DNA from: Polynucleobacter bastaniensis
Lineage (GTDB): Bacteria > Pseudomonadota > Gammaproteobacteria > Burkholderiales > Burkholderiaceae
Reading direction: 5' to 3'
DNA length: 64,000 nucleotides
Assembly: GCF_018882205.1 (NCBI RefSeq)
Contig: NZ_JACVOU010000001.1
Span: 186,001-250,000, forward strand
The translations under genes and the position numbers were made by a program. This document shows positions 37,519-44,671 of this stretch, piece by piece. The notes under the pieces were generated by a model. It saw only the letters and a list, made by a program, of their open reading frames with translations. It searched no databases and had not been told where the DNA came from. The stretch's first letter is position 1. The number at the start of each line of letters is the position of its first letter.

Positions 37519-38796
37519 TTAGTCTCCTGATGTGGTTACTTGTGAAGATGTCACCGTCACCTCATGGTGCTGGTCTGCATCTTGAATAAATTGGGTAATC
37601 ATTGGCGCGATAGTGCGGCGAAATACTCCGCCATTAAAGGTTCCGTAATGCCCTACCCCTTTAATCAACTCGTAACGCTTATGTCTTTCGGGTAGATTTG
37701 GCGTGAGATCAAATGCCGCCTTCGTTTGACCTACACCACAAATATCGTCCTCTTCACCTTCTACGACCATCAAATAGCTTTTACGAATGTGTTTTGTATC
37801 CACCGGATGCCAACGGCTCATCATCTTTCCTTGTGGCAAGGAGTGGTCTTGAAAGACTTCTTTAATCGTTTGCAGGTAAAACTCTTCTGTTAAATCCATC
37901 ACGGAGAGATATTCATCATAGAAAGCTTTGCGTCGATGGGCCTCTTCTTGGTTTCCCTTTACCAATGCCTCATGCATCGCATCAATTGACATGGCATGAC
38001 GATCTGAATTCATGGCCATAAAACTATTAAGCTGTAAAAACCCTGGATAGACCCTTCTGCCCATACCTAAAAAGGGTGGTGGCACAGGTTGAATCAAATT
38101 TTTCTCGAACCACTCTAGGTCATGTGATTTAGCAAACTCATTCACCTTGGTTGGATTTACTCTGGTATCAATAGGTCCAGCAATTAGCGTAATTGAGCAT
38201 GGCTGACAGCGGTCACCCCAATCAGACATGATGGCTGTTGTTGCTAGGGCCGCTACGGTAGGCTGGCACACAGCTAAAACATGCGTCTTGGGGCCTAAAA
38301 AATGTAAGAAATCAATTAAATAGTCTATGAAATCATTTAAATTAAAACGATCTTGGTTGGTGGGGATATTCTTACAATCTAACCAATCGGTAATGTAAAC
38401 ATCGTGCTCGGGTAGCATCGCTTCAACAGTCCCTCGTAAAAGGGTGGCAAAGTGCCCTGAATAAGGAGCAACAATTAATAACTTTGGTTGATGTAACTTT
38501 GTCACTACTTTTTTGAAATGCACTAATTGACAATAAGTTCGTTTCAGAACTATTTGATCTTCAACCTCTACTGCCTCTCCATTTACTTGAGTCTCATGAA
38601 TATCCCACTCAGGTTTTAGATGGGCTCCCGACAACTGTTCTATGACATCTAGCCAAGCCAAATTGGATTTATGCAGTTCAGTATTAAGAAATGGATTTAT
38701 AGGACTATTTAATGTAGCTCGAACAATCCTAAGGGATTGACGCATTGGTCGAATACTTGAAGCAATCGTGTTTTGCAAAAGGTATAGCATACCCAC
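37519..38796 (-). CDS. phaZ: Intracellular polyhydroxybutyrate depolymerase
   Basis: 425 residues. Alpha/beta hydrolase of the PhaZa type with Cys as nucleophile in HVLAVCQPTVAAL (about 178), an Asp region EGEEDDICGVGQT and catalytic His in GVGHYGTFNGGVFR. Mobilises stored PHB in the cytoplasm. Cargo of the array, cotranscribed with a phasin-like gene. An 8-bp inverted repeat is 45 bp upstream. Confidence 0.92.
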   Translation of the reverse strand: MGMLYLLQNTIASSIRPMRQSLRIVRATLNSPINPFLNTELHKSNLAWLDVIEQLSGAHLKPEWDIHETQVNGEAVEVEDQIVLKRTYCQLVHFKKVVTKLHQPKLLIVAPYSGHFATLLRGTVEAMLPEHDVYITDWLDCKNIPTNQDRFNLNDFIDYLIDFLHFLGPKTHVLAVCQPTVAALATTAIMSDWGDRCQPCSITLIAGPIDTRVNPTKVNEFAKSHDLEWFEKNLIQPVPPPFLGMGRRVYPGFLQLNSFMAMNSDRHAMSIDAMHEALVKGNQEEAHRRKAFYDEYLSVMDLTEEFYLQTIKEVFQDHSLPQGKMMSRWHPVDTKHIRKSYLMVVEGEEDDICGVGQTKAAFDLTPNLPERHKRYELIKGVGHYGTFNGGVFRRTIAPMITQFIQDADQHHEVTVTSSQVTTSGD

Positions 38797-38840
38797 CCCT
38801 TAACCAAGAGTTTGAACCTTAATACTTATCCTGAGATATG

Positions 38841-38860
38841 ACAACTTGATTACAAGTTGT
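38841..38860. repeat. Inverted repeat upstream of phaZ
   Basis: ACAACTTG, ATTA, CAAGTTGT: perfect 8-bp arms 45 bp before the phaZ ATG. It could be an operator; no regulator is assigned. Confidence 0.5.
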
Positions 38861-38864
38861 TAAA

Positions 38865-38922
38865 TGTCGTTTAAAACGACATCACCAACACCGACCATGG
38901 ATTAGCGTCACTTAAATAGACG
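38865..38922. repeat. Array block G: P1 and P2 only
   Basis: P1 TGTCGTTTAAAACGACA (38865-38881) and P2 CGTCACTTAAATAGACG (38906-38922), the latter with complete pairing although both inner bases differ from other copies. No P3 or tRNA end. Confidence 0.85.
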
Positions 38923-38969
38923 GTTAACCAACGCAAGAATAACAATCATCTGATTTGCCTTTAGAGACC

Positions 38970-39179
38970 CTACTCATGTGACCACTCATAGTCAATATCG
39001 ATAATCTCTAAAACATAGCCATATTTGTCTAGGCAAAGCTGATTCCAAGCAATCACGAAGTCTTTGATATTGATATCACAATGGTAACGATTTAACAAAT
39101 GAATCAAGCTATGGTCCTTTATTTCCACTTGTCCGTTAGTGGTCTTTACGGTCACTGCTTTGGCATGCTTAAAACTCAT
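38970..39179 (-). CDS. Small protein of unknown function
   Basis: 69 residues, mixed charge, no signal or membrane segment. HLLNRYHCDINIKDFVIAWN and YGYVLEIIDIDYEW suggest a compact alpha/beta fold. AGGTCAGG (minus strand) before the ATG could serve as ribosome binding site. Family not recognised. Repeat block G lies 47 bp past its stop. Confidence 0.6.
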   Translation of the reverse strand: MSFKHAKAVTVKTTNGQVEIKDHSLIHLLNRYHCDINIKDFVIAWNQLCLDKYGYVLEIIDIDYEWSHE

Positions 39180-39211
39180 CCTGACCTCCGATAGATTTAT
39201 ATTGTCAATAC

Positions 39212-39448
39212 CTAGAGGGAGAAGTGGGTGCCATCACATAGCGGCGCATTAGCTGATTGCTTGCAACCACAAAAATACACCGTCATATTTTCTGTAGCAA
39301 CAAATTCCAAAGGCATCATTTCGGTTCTTTGATGCGAGCCATCACAAAACGGTTGGCTTTCACTTAAGCCACAGGTGCACCAATAATAAGTCTGGTCTTT
39401 GATAACTTCTACAGGATATGGCTCGTTCTTGGCAGTTTTTATTTCCAT
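39212..39448 (-). CDS. CDGSH iron-sulfur protein with two motifs
   Basis: 78 residues from the ATG at 39448, after the strong site GGAGGG; the longer frame adds 21 residues. Two CDGSH motifs: CTCGLSESQPFCDGSH and CGCKQSANAPLCDGTH, each binding a 2Fe-2S cluster by three Cys and one His. Probably redox or cluster-transfer role in the cytoplasm. Array cargo. Confidence 0.9.
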   Translation of the reverse strand: MEIKTAKNEPYPVEVIKDQTYYWCTCGLSESQPFCDGSHQRTEMMPLEFVATENMTVYFCGCKQSANAPLCDGTHFSL

Positions 39449-39752
39449 AGCAATCCCTCCGGCATTTAACTCACCTAGATTTAATTTAATCTCTATCGCC
39501 CCTATTAGCAATTGTTAACAATAAATTCATTTAAAAAGTGAGCAATTACTCATTACATTGAATTCTTTGGATGCAATGCAATAGATTTTCACCAGATAAA
39601 AAACTTAAAAATTTATTAGACAGCTCCTTCATTTTGGAGCAGACTAAATTTCTGCTGATGAGTTGTTTGGTCACCCCATGGTCCTGTTTCGATACAGCGT
39701 GACCTAAGCAATTTATTGGCAACCAAATTAAGTTTTTGAATTGGAGAGCGCA

Positions 39753-39926
39753 ATGAATACAAGGCAACTAGAGATCGAAGAAGACAGTCTTCCAGAGAAG
39801 TTTTTTGAACTCCAAAGCAATGAATTGGTGCAAGAGCGATTAATCTGGCAACACTTAACCAAGCGAAAAATTAATGAAATGAACCATATTCCAGATGAAG
39901 ACTATGCAGACTGGGGTGATGATTAA
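39753..39926 (+). CDS. Small acidic protein, unknown
   Basis: 57 residues from the ATG at 39753 with GGAGAG as ribosome binding site; the upstream in-frame TTG at 39741 is rejected. Acidic, helical, ending DEDYADWGDD. It overlaps the next reading frame. No family recognised. Confidence 0.55.
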   Translation: MNTRQLEIEEDSLPEKFFELQSNELVQERLIWQHLTKRKINEMNHIPDEDYADWGDD

Positions 39927-40152
39927 ATCGTTTGATATGAAGCTATTGGTCTATCGTTATCGGTATGGGAGTGATCAAGCGGCTAACCACGCTCATATGC
40001 CCCCTTACTATGCAACTTTAGAATATATCGAGCATTTAATAGGTGCTAACGCTATTAAAGATCAAAGTATAGAAGTCGATGAGTCAGACTTAGATAGCCT
40101 AGGTCGAATCGCCATTGACGAAAAAGTTAATAGCCGACCGCATACAGATTAA
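39919..40152 (+). CDS. Small protein, unknown, coupled to the preceding gene
   Basis: 77 residues if it begins at ATG 39919 inside the 3' end of the previous gene; ATG 39937 is an alternative. Soluble, with LLVYRYRYGSDQAANHAHMPP and YATLEYIEHLIGANA. Unknown function. Microprotein copy 2 follows convergently. Confidence 0.55.
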   Translation: MIKSFDMKLLVYRYRYGSDQAANHAHMPPYYATLEYIEHLIGANAIKDQSIEVDESDLDSLGRIAIDEKVNSRPHTD

Positions 40153-40192
40153 TGCGGCTAAAAATCCTACTTAAGCGGCAAAAAGTACCAGT

Positions 40193-40264
40193 CTAATTTG
40201 CCTGTATCGCTAGAGCAAAACAGCACAGTATTAAAAATAGCCATAAAGAATCGGTATTTGACAT
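40193..40264 (-). CDS. 23-residue membrane microprotein, copy 2
   Basis: ATG at 40264, stop TAG at 40193-40195. The first 22 residues are the same as copy 1 (35062); only the last differs (Asn instead of Val). The 3' codons differ by silent changes (GCC/GCT, CTG/CTA, GCA/GCG, GCT/GCA), the mark of selection on protein. AGAGGAG precedes the ATG. A sigma-54-type promoter lies 37 bp upstream. Confidence 0.75.
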   Translation of the reverse strand: MSNTDSLWLFLILCCFALAIQAN

Positions 40265-40300
40265 AAGCGCTCCTCTAAAAGATTGACTCATTTATTACTG

Positions 40301-40316
40301 TGCATAATCTGTGCCA
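40301..40316 (-). promoter_or_regulatory. Sigma-54-type promoter of microprotein copy 2
   Basis: Minus strand TGGCACAGATTATGCA: TGGCAC and TGCA with GG-GC spacing as RpoN needs. It is closer to consensus than copy 1. Distance to the ATG is 37 bp (38 in copy 1). Confidence 0.72.
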
Positions 40317-40341
40317 TTTTGAATCCTAAAACTCGCCACTG

Positions 40342-40617
40342 TTACAGGCCATTTTTATCCCGATAGTCTTTGACCATTTTGTTGGTGACATTAGAGGGAT
40401 AGCAAAGAAGAGCGAGCCTGCCGGTTTTTGAATAGGCACTATTAAGGCCGCACTGACCACCGCTGGGCGATTTACTGTAGGGGCATGGGCAGGACTTTCC
40501 ATAATCTTGGATCGACTGTTGGATCAAGGTCGTTTTGATTTCTCTATCTGAGATCCTGTCATCAGCCATAGACCATGTTGCGCCCAATATAAAGGTCATA
40601 AATATCAGAAATTTCAT
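40342..40617 (-). CDS. Small secreted Cys-rich protein
   Basis: 91 residues. Signal peptide (about 1-18, cleavage after WSMA), then YGKSCPCPYSKSPSGGQCGLNSAYS and LLCYPSNVTNKMVKDYR. Four conserved cysteines probably form disulfides in the periplasm. I recall similar small proteins of unknown function. The AGGAGGATC before its ATG is a very strong ribosome binding site. Confidence 0.75.
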   Translation of the reverse strand: MKFLIFMTFILGATWSMADDRISDREIKTTLIQQSIQDYGKSCPCPYSKSPSGGQCGLNSAYSKTGRLALLCYPSNVTNKMVKDYRDKNGL

Positions 40618-40674
40618 AGGATCCTCCTGAGTTTTTACTCTTCTGTGAATTAAGCTATATAAACATTTAAATTG

Positions 40675-40777
40675 GTCGTTTTAAACGACACGCCAAGCAC
40701 TGACCCTAGGTAAGCGTCGCTTAAATGGACGCAGGACCAGCACAAAGATGTTTAATTGTTCCGTCCTTTTAAAGGAC
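40675..40777. repeat. Array block I: P1, P2, P3
   Basis: P1 GTCGTTTTAAACGACA (40675-40690), P2 GCGTCGCTTAAATGGACGC (40714-40732, perfect 5-bp arms), P3 GTCCTTTTAAAGGAC (40763-40777). No tRNA end. The bactofilin stop is 32 bp to the right. Confidence 0.9.
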
Positions 40778-40809
40778 AGTTCTTGAAATATTTAATTCAT
40801 TGGAAGTGA

Positions 40810-41238
40810 TTATCTAGCCAACTTTTTAGTAAGCCCAAAGTCGATTACATCCGAACTGTTGATTTGAGCCTCATCTAAACCCTCACAAGACAACAATCCA
40901 TTAACCCTAGCATCCGGATGAATATCTAAAGTTTTATAGCGAATATTTCCCTCAATGACTGCGGTGGGATAAACCGTCATTTTTTCGGTAACAGTGATTG
41001 ATCCTTTTACTGTGCCAGCAACAATTAAATTGGTGTAGTTCAGATCACCTGTTAATACTCCAAGCTTATCGATATAAAGCGTAGCATGACTATCAACTGC
41101 TTCAGCAATATCTCCAATTAGGCGACCAGCTAAACAGACATTGCCATTGCCCTCAAGGTTGCCATGAACCTTAGAGCCCACACCGATCTCATTGGTAAAG
41201 GTAAGGTGATGATTGGTTGATTTATAAGATTCAAACAT
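40810..41238 (-). CDS. Bactofilin (DUF583), copy 1
   Basis: 142 residues; a right-handed beta-helix core (about 15-120) of repeated hydrophobic rungs such as GSKVHGNLEGNGNVCLAGRLIGDI and KGSITVTEKMTVYPTAVIEGNI, with short disordered ends. Bactofilins polymerise without nucleotide and position envelope enzymes. A second bactofilin and a RodZ-like HTH gene are adjacent. Confidence 0.9.
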   Translation of the reverse strand: MFESYKSTNHHLTFTNEIGVGSKVHGNLEGNGNVCLAGRLIGDIAEAVDSHATLYIDKLGVLTGDLNYTNLIVAGTVKGSITVTEKMTVYPTAVIEGNIRYKTLDIHPDARVNGLLSCEGLDEAQINSSDVIDFGLTKKLAR

Positions 41239-41352
41239 CTATGTCTCCTGCTTACGATCACAATCTAAATGCAACTATATGCCAGATTGAAGACTATTTA
41301 AAATATATGGGGGGGTTGTTTTGGTGCAGAAAATAGTAAAGTAAGCGAACAC

Positions 41353-41613
41353 TTAGCTTGGTAAGGTCTTTGTTTCTAGATAGTCAGACTCTTCTAAATT
41401 TAAATACTTCCCAACTCTTTTGGCCGCGTGTATCTTAATTACCATTGTGTAGAAGGTAAAAAAGGTGTCTGACTCTTCTAACTCTTTGATATGCCACTTT
41501 CTGAGACAGACAACCTCTGCAAGTTCTTCATAGCTTAAGCCCCGCTCCTCACGGGCAGTTCTTAATACCCCTCCTATGATGCGTTGATCTATATTCAGTT
41601 TTTTCTTTCGCAT
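41353..41613 (-). CDS. RodZ-like helix-turn-helix protein without membrane part
   Basis: 86 residues with the HTH fold of RodZ N-termini (GGVLRTAREERGLSYEELAEVVCLRKWHIKELEES). No transmembrane helix or periplasmic domain follows. In RodZ this domain binds MreB; here it may bind a bactofilin or DNA. Divergent from bactofilin copy 2 with 75 bp between starts. Confidence 0.75.
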   Translation of the reverse strand: MRKKKLNIDQRIIGGVLRTAREERGLSYEELAEVVCLRKWHIKELEESDTFFTFYTMVIKIHAAKRVGKYLNLEESDYLETKTLPS

Positions 41614-41688
41614 TATTTATTACTAAGGCTGTAATTTACTTATGCTATGTTCTTTTTGTGAATCATTTATTACCTAGGAACAAATTTA

Positions 41689-42108
41689 GTGTTTTTTAAA
41701 GACTCCTCCCCCATTCAACCAACAGAAACAGAAAATAAGCTGTTACAAAACATCCCTATGGCTACATCACCAATCACTCAAAATCAAGCCTCCTTTAACA
41801 GCAATGACTTAGCCGTTGGAGAAGGCGTGGTGCTAAACGGCACCCTGGAAGTTCCGAATATGGCTTTGGTCTCAGGAGTCATTAATGGAGATTTAAAAGT
41901 TCGATCATTAATTGTCGGAAGCACAGGCAAAATTGAGGGCAAGATCGATTGCCAGATAGCGGATATTGCCGGTCATGTAAAGGATGATCTTCGCGTTCAT
42001 GAATTACTCGTTGTTAGAGCAAGCTCGACCATTTCTGGCAATATCTTTTATAAAGATATTGATATTGAAAGAGGCGCCAAAATTACTGGTCAACTATCTA
42101 TGTTGTAA
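41689..42108 (+). CDS. Bactofilin (DUF583), copy 2
   Basis: 139 residues, GTG start at 41689 with AGGAA before it; an internal ATG at 41758 is an alternative. The beta-helix core runs about 37-135: GEGVVLNGTLEVPNMALVSGVI, GSTGKIEGKIDC and ASSTISGNIFYKDI. It is different enough from copy 1 to be a distinct paralogue. It ends 4 bp before block J. Confidence 0.9.
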   Translation: MFFKDSSPIQPTETENKLLQNIPMATSPITQNQASFNSNDLAVGEGVVLNGTLEVPNMALVSGVINGDLKVRSLIVGSTGKIEGKIDCQIADIAGHVKDDLRVHELLVVRASSTISGNIFYKDIDIERGAKITGQLSML

Positions 42109-42112
42109 GTTT

Positions 42113-42400
42113 TGTCGTTTTAAACGACACGCCAAGCGCAGAGCCTAGATCAGCGTCGCTTAAATCGACACTTGACCAACGTAGGGATGACAAATCCCCA
42201 ATAGATAAAGCGTCTTTTTAAAGAACGCTTCTAGTCGAGGGGGAAGTTGGAAGACTTGGGGAAATGGTGCCAGATCGCGGCCTACACTAGAGATTCTATG
42301 AGCCACTTCCGGTGTTCGGAGAATTCTTGGTGGCCCGGGGCGGAATCGAACCACCGACACAAGGATTTTCAACCCGTTCAGCTAGACCGATTTCGCTTTT
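42113..42400. repeat. Array block J: P1, P2, hairpin, P3 variant, long tRNA-Phe 3' part
   Basis: P1 (42113-42129), P2 GTCGCTTAAATCGAC (42155-42169), hairpin GGGATGACAAATCCC (42184-42198), altered P3 where AAGCGT...ACGCTT now pair (42208-42231), GGAAATGGTGCC, then a tRNA copy from 42328 that matches tRNA-Phe without change through 42372, past the T-arm and into the anticodon loop. This is longer than in any other block. Confidence 0.9.
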
Positions 42401-42487
42401 CAATCATCTGGTTCTCCCACCATGTGAAAACTTTGTTCACAAAATCAACATGCCCTTTCTATGGGATTGATTTGAAAGAAGTATTTG

Positions 42488-42600
42488 ACCGACACAAGGA
42501 GTGCGGCAGTTAATGCGTCAGTCATGAGGCTTGACTGGCGCGGGGATGGAACATCCTTGGAGTGCTCGCCACCGCTACATGAAGTGTCTTTTTAATAGAC
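42488..42600. repeat. Array block K: diverged P2, hairpin, P3
   Basis: ACCGACACAAGGA (42488-42500, also in tRNA-Phe), P2-like CAGTCA-TGAGGCT-TGACTG (42519-42537), hairpin GGATG-GAA-CATCC (42544-42556) and P3-like GTCT-TTTTAAT-AGAC (42586-42600). Sequences differ from the consensus, yet each stem remains fully paired. The outer-membrane protein stop is 21 bp to the right. Confidence 0.75.
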
Positions 42601-42621
42601 CAGCAAAGAAAATACTTGATC

Positions 42622-43182
42622 CTAGAATCTCCAACCTAATGAGATGCCATAACTGTTGATATTGACCTTATCACTAGAGCCATCACCCCAGTCAACGCTT
42701 TTATAGTTTTGCTGAGAAACCTCAACCCTTGTAAACAGATTCTTAGTAATCAAGTATTCAGCGCCAATACCGTAGCTCGGTCCATTCATCCACTGGTAGT
42801 AGCCAGGCGAAGAATATTTTGACCATGACCATCCTAGCTTGGCATATGCCATGAGTTTTTCAGTTATCGCATAGCCCACTTTTCCACCCGCCTCTATTGG
42901 TCTATGAGCATCAGGGTCTGTGCCAGTAGTATCAGTTGTGCCTAAGTCGTAATTACCATAAACACCTACTAACCAACTATCTGAAATTGCTTTGTTAGCA
43001 TCAGCAGTTATAGAGGGTATACCACTTCTAGAGGTAATAGAGCCACCAGGAGTGGACTTATCAGTAATTGAATTTAAAGCGTAGTCAATAGATAAGCCAA
43101 ATCCTTCAAAATTTTGTGATTGCGCAAAGGCCGCAGGACTCAGTAATACCAATAATAAAATAACTATTTTTTTCAAAACCAC
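42622..43182 (-). CDS. Outer-membrane beta-barrel protein
   Basis: 186 residues. Signal peptide (about 1-20, cleavage after AFA), then alternating strands ending in the aromatic NSYGISLGWRF, a classic barrel C-terminus. A small eight-stranded barrel is likely. Stretches such as AGGKVGYAITEKLMAYAKLGW and YGIGAEYLITKNLFTRVEVS recall OmpA/OmpW-like families. Cargo unknown. It lies 22 bp downstream of the SDR gene and may be cotranscribed. Confidence 0.82.
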   Translation of the reverse strand: MVLKKIVILLLVLLSPAAFAQSQNFEGFGLSIDYALNSITDKSTPGGSITSRSGIPSITADANKAISDSWLVGVYGNYDLGTTDTTGTDPDAHRPIEAGGKVGYAITEKLMAYAKLGWSWSKYSSPGYYQWMNGPSYGIGAEYLITKNLFTRVEVSQQNYKSVDWGDGSSDKVNINSYGISLGWRF

Positions 43183-43204
43183 TCCTTAAATTCTTTTTTA
43201 AATA

Positions 43205-44320
43205 TTACTTGTAATCGAACTTCATTTGCTCAGAAATCAAAATATCTTTACTGGTAAGCTCACAAAGTCCCGCGTACTTTGCTAATGGAGTGGACTCACT
43301 CATTCCCTCTTCAATCAATCTTTGATTATCAAAAGCAAGTTCAAGGGTTGAAAAGTTTCCATAAGTTTTAATTGCTTTAGCCACAAGGCGTCGATTACAT
43401 TCGCCAAGAAGTGTTTTAAATTGATTCTTCATGAGAAGTATCTGCTCATATGATTTTTGTTTATAACCCTCTATCTTTGACCTGCCTGTAGCTTTAGCAA
43501 TATCTTCATCAATTTCAGCAAAACTAGAAGAGCATTTCTCCCCAGCTGAGATATGGTACGAGTCATATTTTAGCTTTGGTTTAGTTAAAAGCAAATAAAG
43601 GGCATCGGCACAATAATCTACTGGAACTACATCAATCCTTTGTTCTAAGGTGCAAGGGAATGCTTTTAGTGCCAACGCCATTCTAAAAACCCAAAAGATA
43701 CTTCCCGATGGCTTACAACCTAACTTGGTGTGCCCAACAACAATTGACGGTCTCGCTATTATCAAAGGCAAGTTTGGCAACTCTTCCTTTAGGCGTTGCT
43801 CAACTTCATATTTGCTATGCGTGTACTCTAAAAAATGCTGTGTGTTTTTACCGCGGTTATAGCCCTCGGGAACGGGATTTGGTGAATCCAAGCCACAAGC
43901 CATTGCGGTACCAATGTGAAGAAATCTTTTTAACTTACACCGATGACTTAGGCCATGGGCCATATTTAAAACCCCATCTACATTCGTAGGCCAAATAGAG
44001 GGGTTGTTACCAAAAGATGCCACTGCGGCAGAGCTCACCACATTTTCAATGTAGCTCAGGCGTGGGTCATCAATCCAGCGATTCACAACATTTAAATCAC
44101 CGCACAGAATCTGCTCTAGCCTAAGTTTTAATAACTGATCCGTTTTAATGCCATGATTTCTGAGTGTATCAACCAACCTCACCAAGCCCTCTTCAGGTTT
44201 TGATGAGCGAATTAAAAAAATTACGTCTTCAACTTCACCACAAGCAAGGAGCTTGGCTACCAAAGCTCCGCCAATAAATCCATTTGCTCCTGTAATCAGT
44301 ATTTTGGGTTGGAAAATCAT
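43205..44320 (-). CDS. NAD(P)-dependent reductase, extended SDR (thioester-reductase-like)
   Basis: 371 residues from the ATG at 44320; a GTG or earlier start adds four. Rossmann motif ILITGANGFIGGALVAKL (10-27), the SDR active-site Tyr-x3-Lys in YTHSKYEVEQ and GHTKLGCKPSGSIFW. It resembles the reductase module of fatty acyl or carboxylate reductases, but no carrier domain is fused. It could reduce an acyl group or modify a sugar. Substrate unknown; array cargo. Confidence 0.8.
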   Translation of the reverse strand: MIFQPKILITGANGFIGGALVAKLLACGEVEDVIFLIRSSKPEEGLVRLVDTLRNHGIKTDQLLKLRLEQILCGDLNVVNRWIDDPRLSYIENVVSSAAVASFGNNPSIWPTNVDGVLNMAHGLSHRCKLKRFLHIGTAMACGLDSPNPVPEGYNRGKNTQHFLEYTHSKYEVEQRLKEELPNLPLIIARPSIVVGHTKLGCKPSGSIFWVFRMALALKAFPCTLEQRIDVVPVDYCADALYLLLTKPKLKYDSYHISAGEKCSSSFAEIDEDIAKATGRSKIEGYKQKSYEQILLMKNQFKTLLGECNRRLVAKAIKTYGNFSTLELAFDNQRLIEEGMSESTPLAKYAGLCELTSKDILISEQMKFDYK

Positions 44321-44370
44321 TAGTGCGACCATCTAGTAGAGTCGATTGATTATAATGAGTAACTCAAAAA

Positions 44371-44597
44371 TTGTTTTAAACGACATGACCGACACAGGGA
44401 TGACAAATCCCCAATAGATAAAGTGTCCTTTTAAAGGACGATTCAATATGGGGATATCCAGAGGAAATGGTGCCAGACCGCGGCTAACACTAGAGATTCT
44501 ATGGACCAACTCTAATGTTTTGAGAATTCTTGGTGGCCCGGGGCGGAATCGACCAGCACCTGAGGATATCTAGACATAAAAACTGTCGTTTAAATAG
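44371..44597. repeat. Array block L: P1, hairpin, P3, tRNA-Phe 3' end, P1-like
   Basis: Degenerate P1 TTGTTTTAAACGACA (44371-44385) joined directly to GACACAGGGATG (P2 interval lost), hairpin GGGATGACAAATCCC, P3 TGTCCTTTTAAAGGAC (44424-44439), GGATATCC, then the tRNA 3' end from 44531 with GGTG/CACC pairing, and a degenerate P1 CTGTCGTTTAAATAGAT at 44583. Bases 44391-44488 are nearly identical to block F. Confidence 0.9.
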
Positions 44598-44671
44598 ATA
44601 TTTTTAATATTAGGGGCTTGTGATTGCATTTTATACAACCTTGGATTCTAGAAAACAATTATCCTAAGACC

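Noticed and set aside
42400..42480. A second complete tRNA gene after the tRNA fragment in block J
   Set aside because: The match to tRNA-Phe ends in the anticodon loop; the D-arm and 5' acceptor strand are missing.
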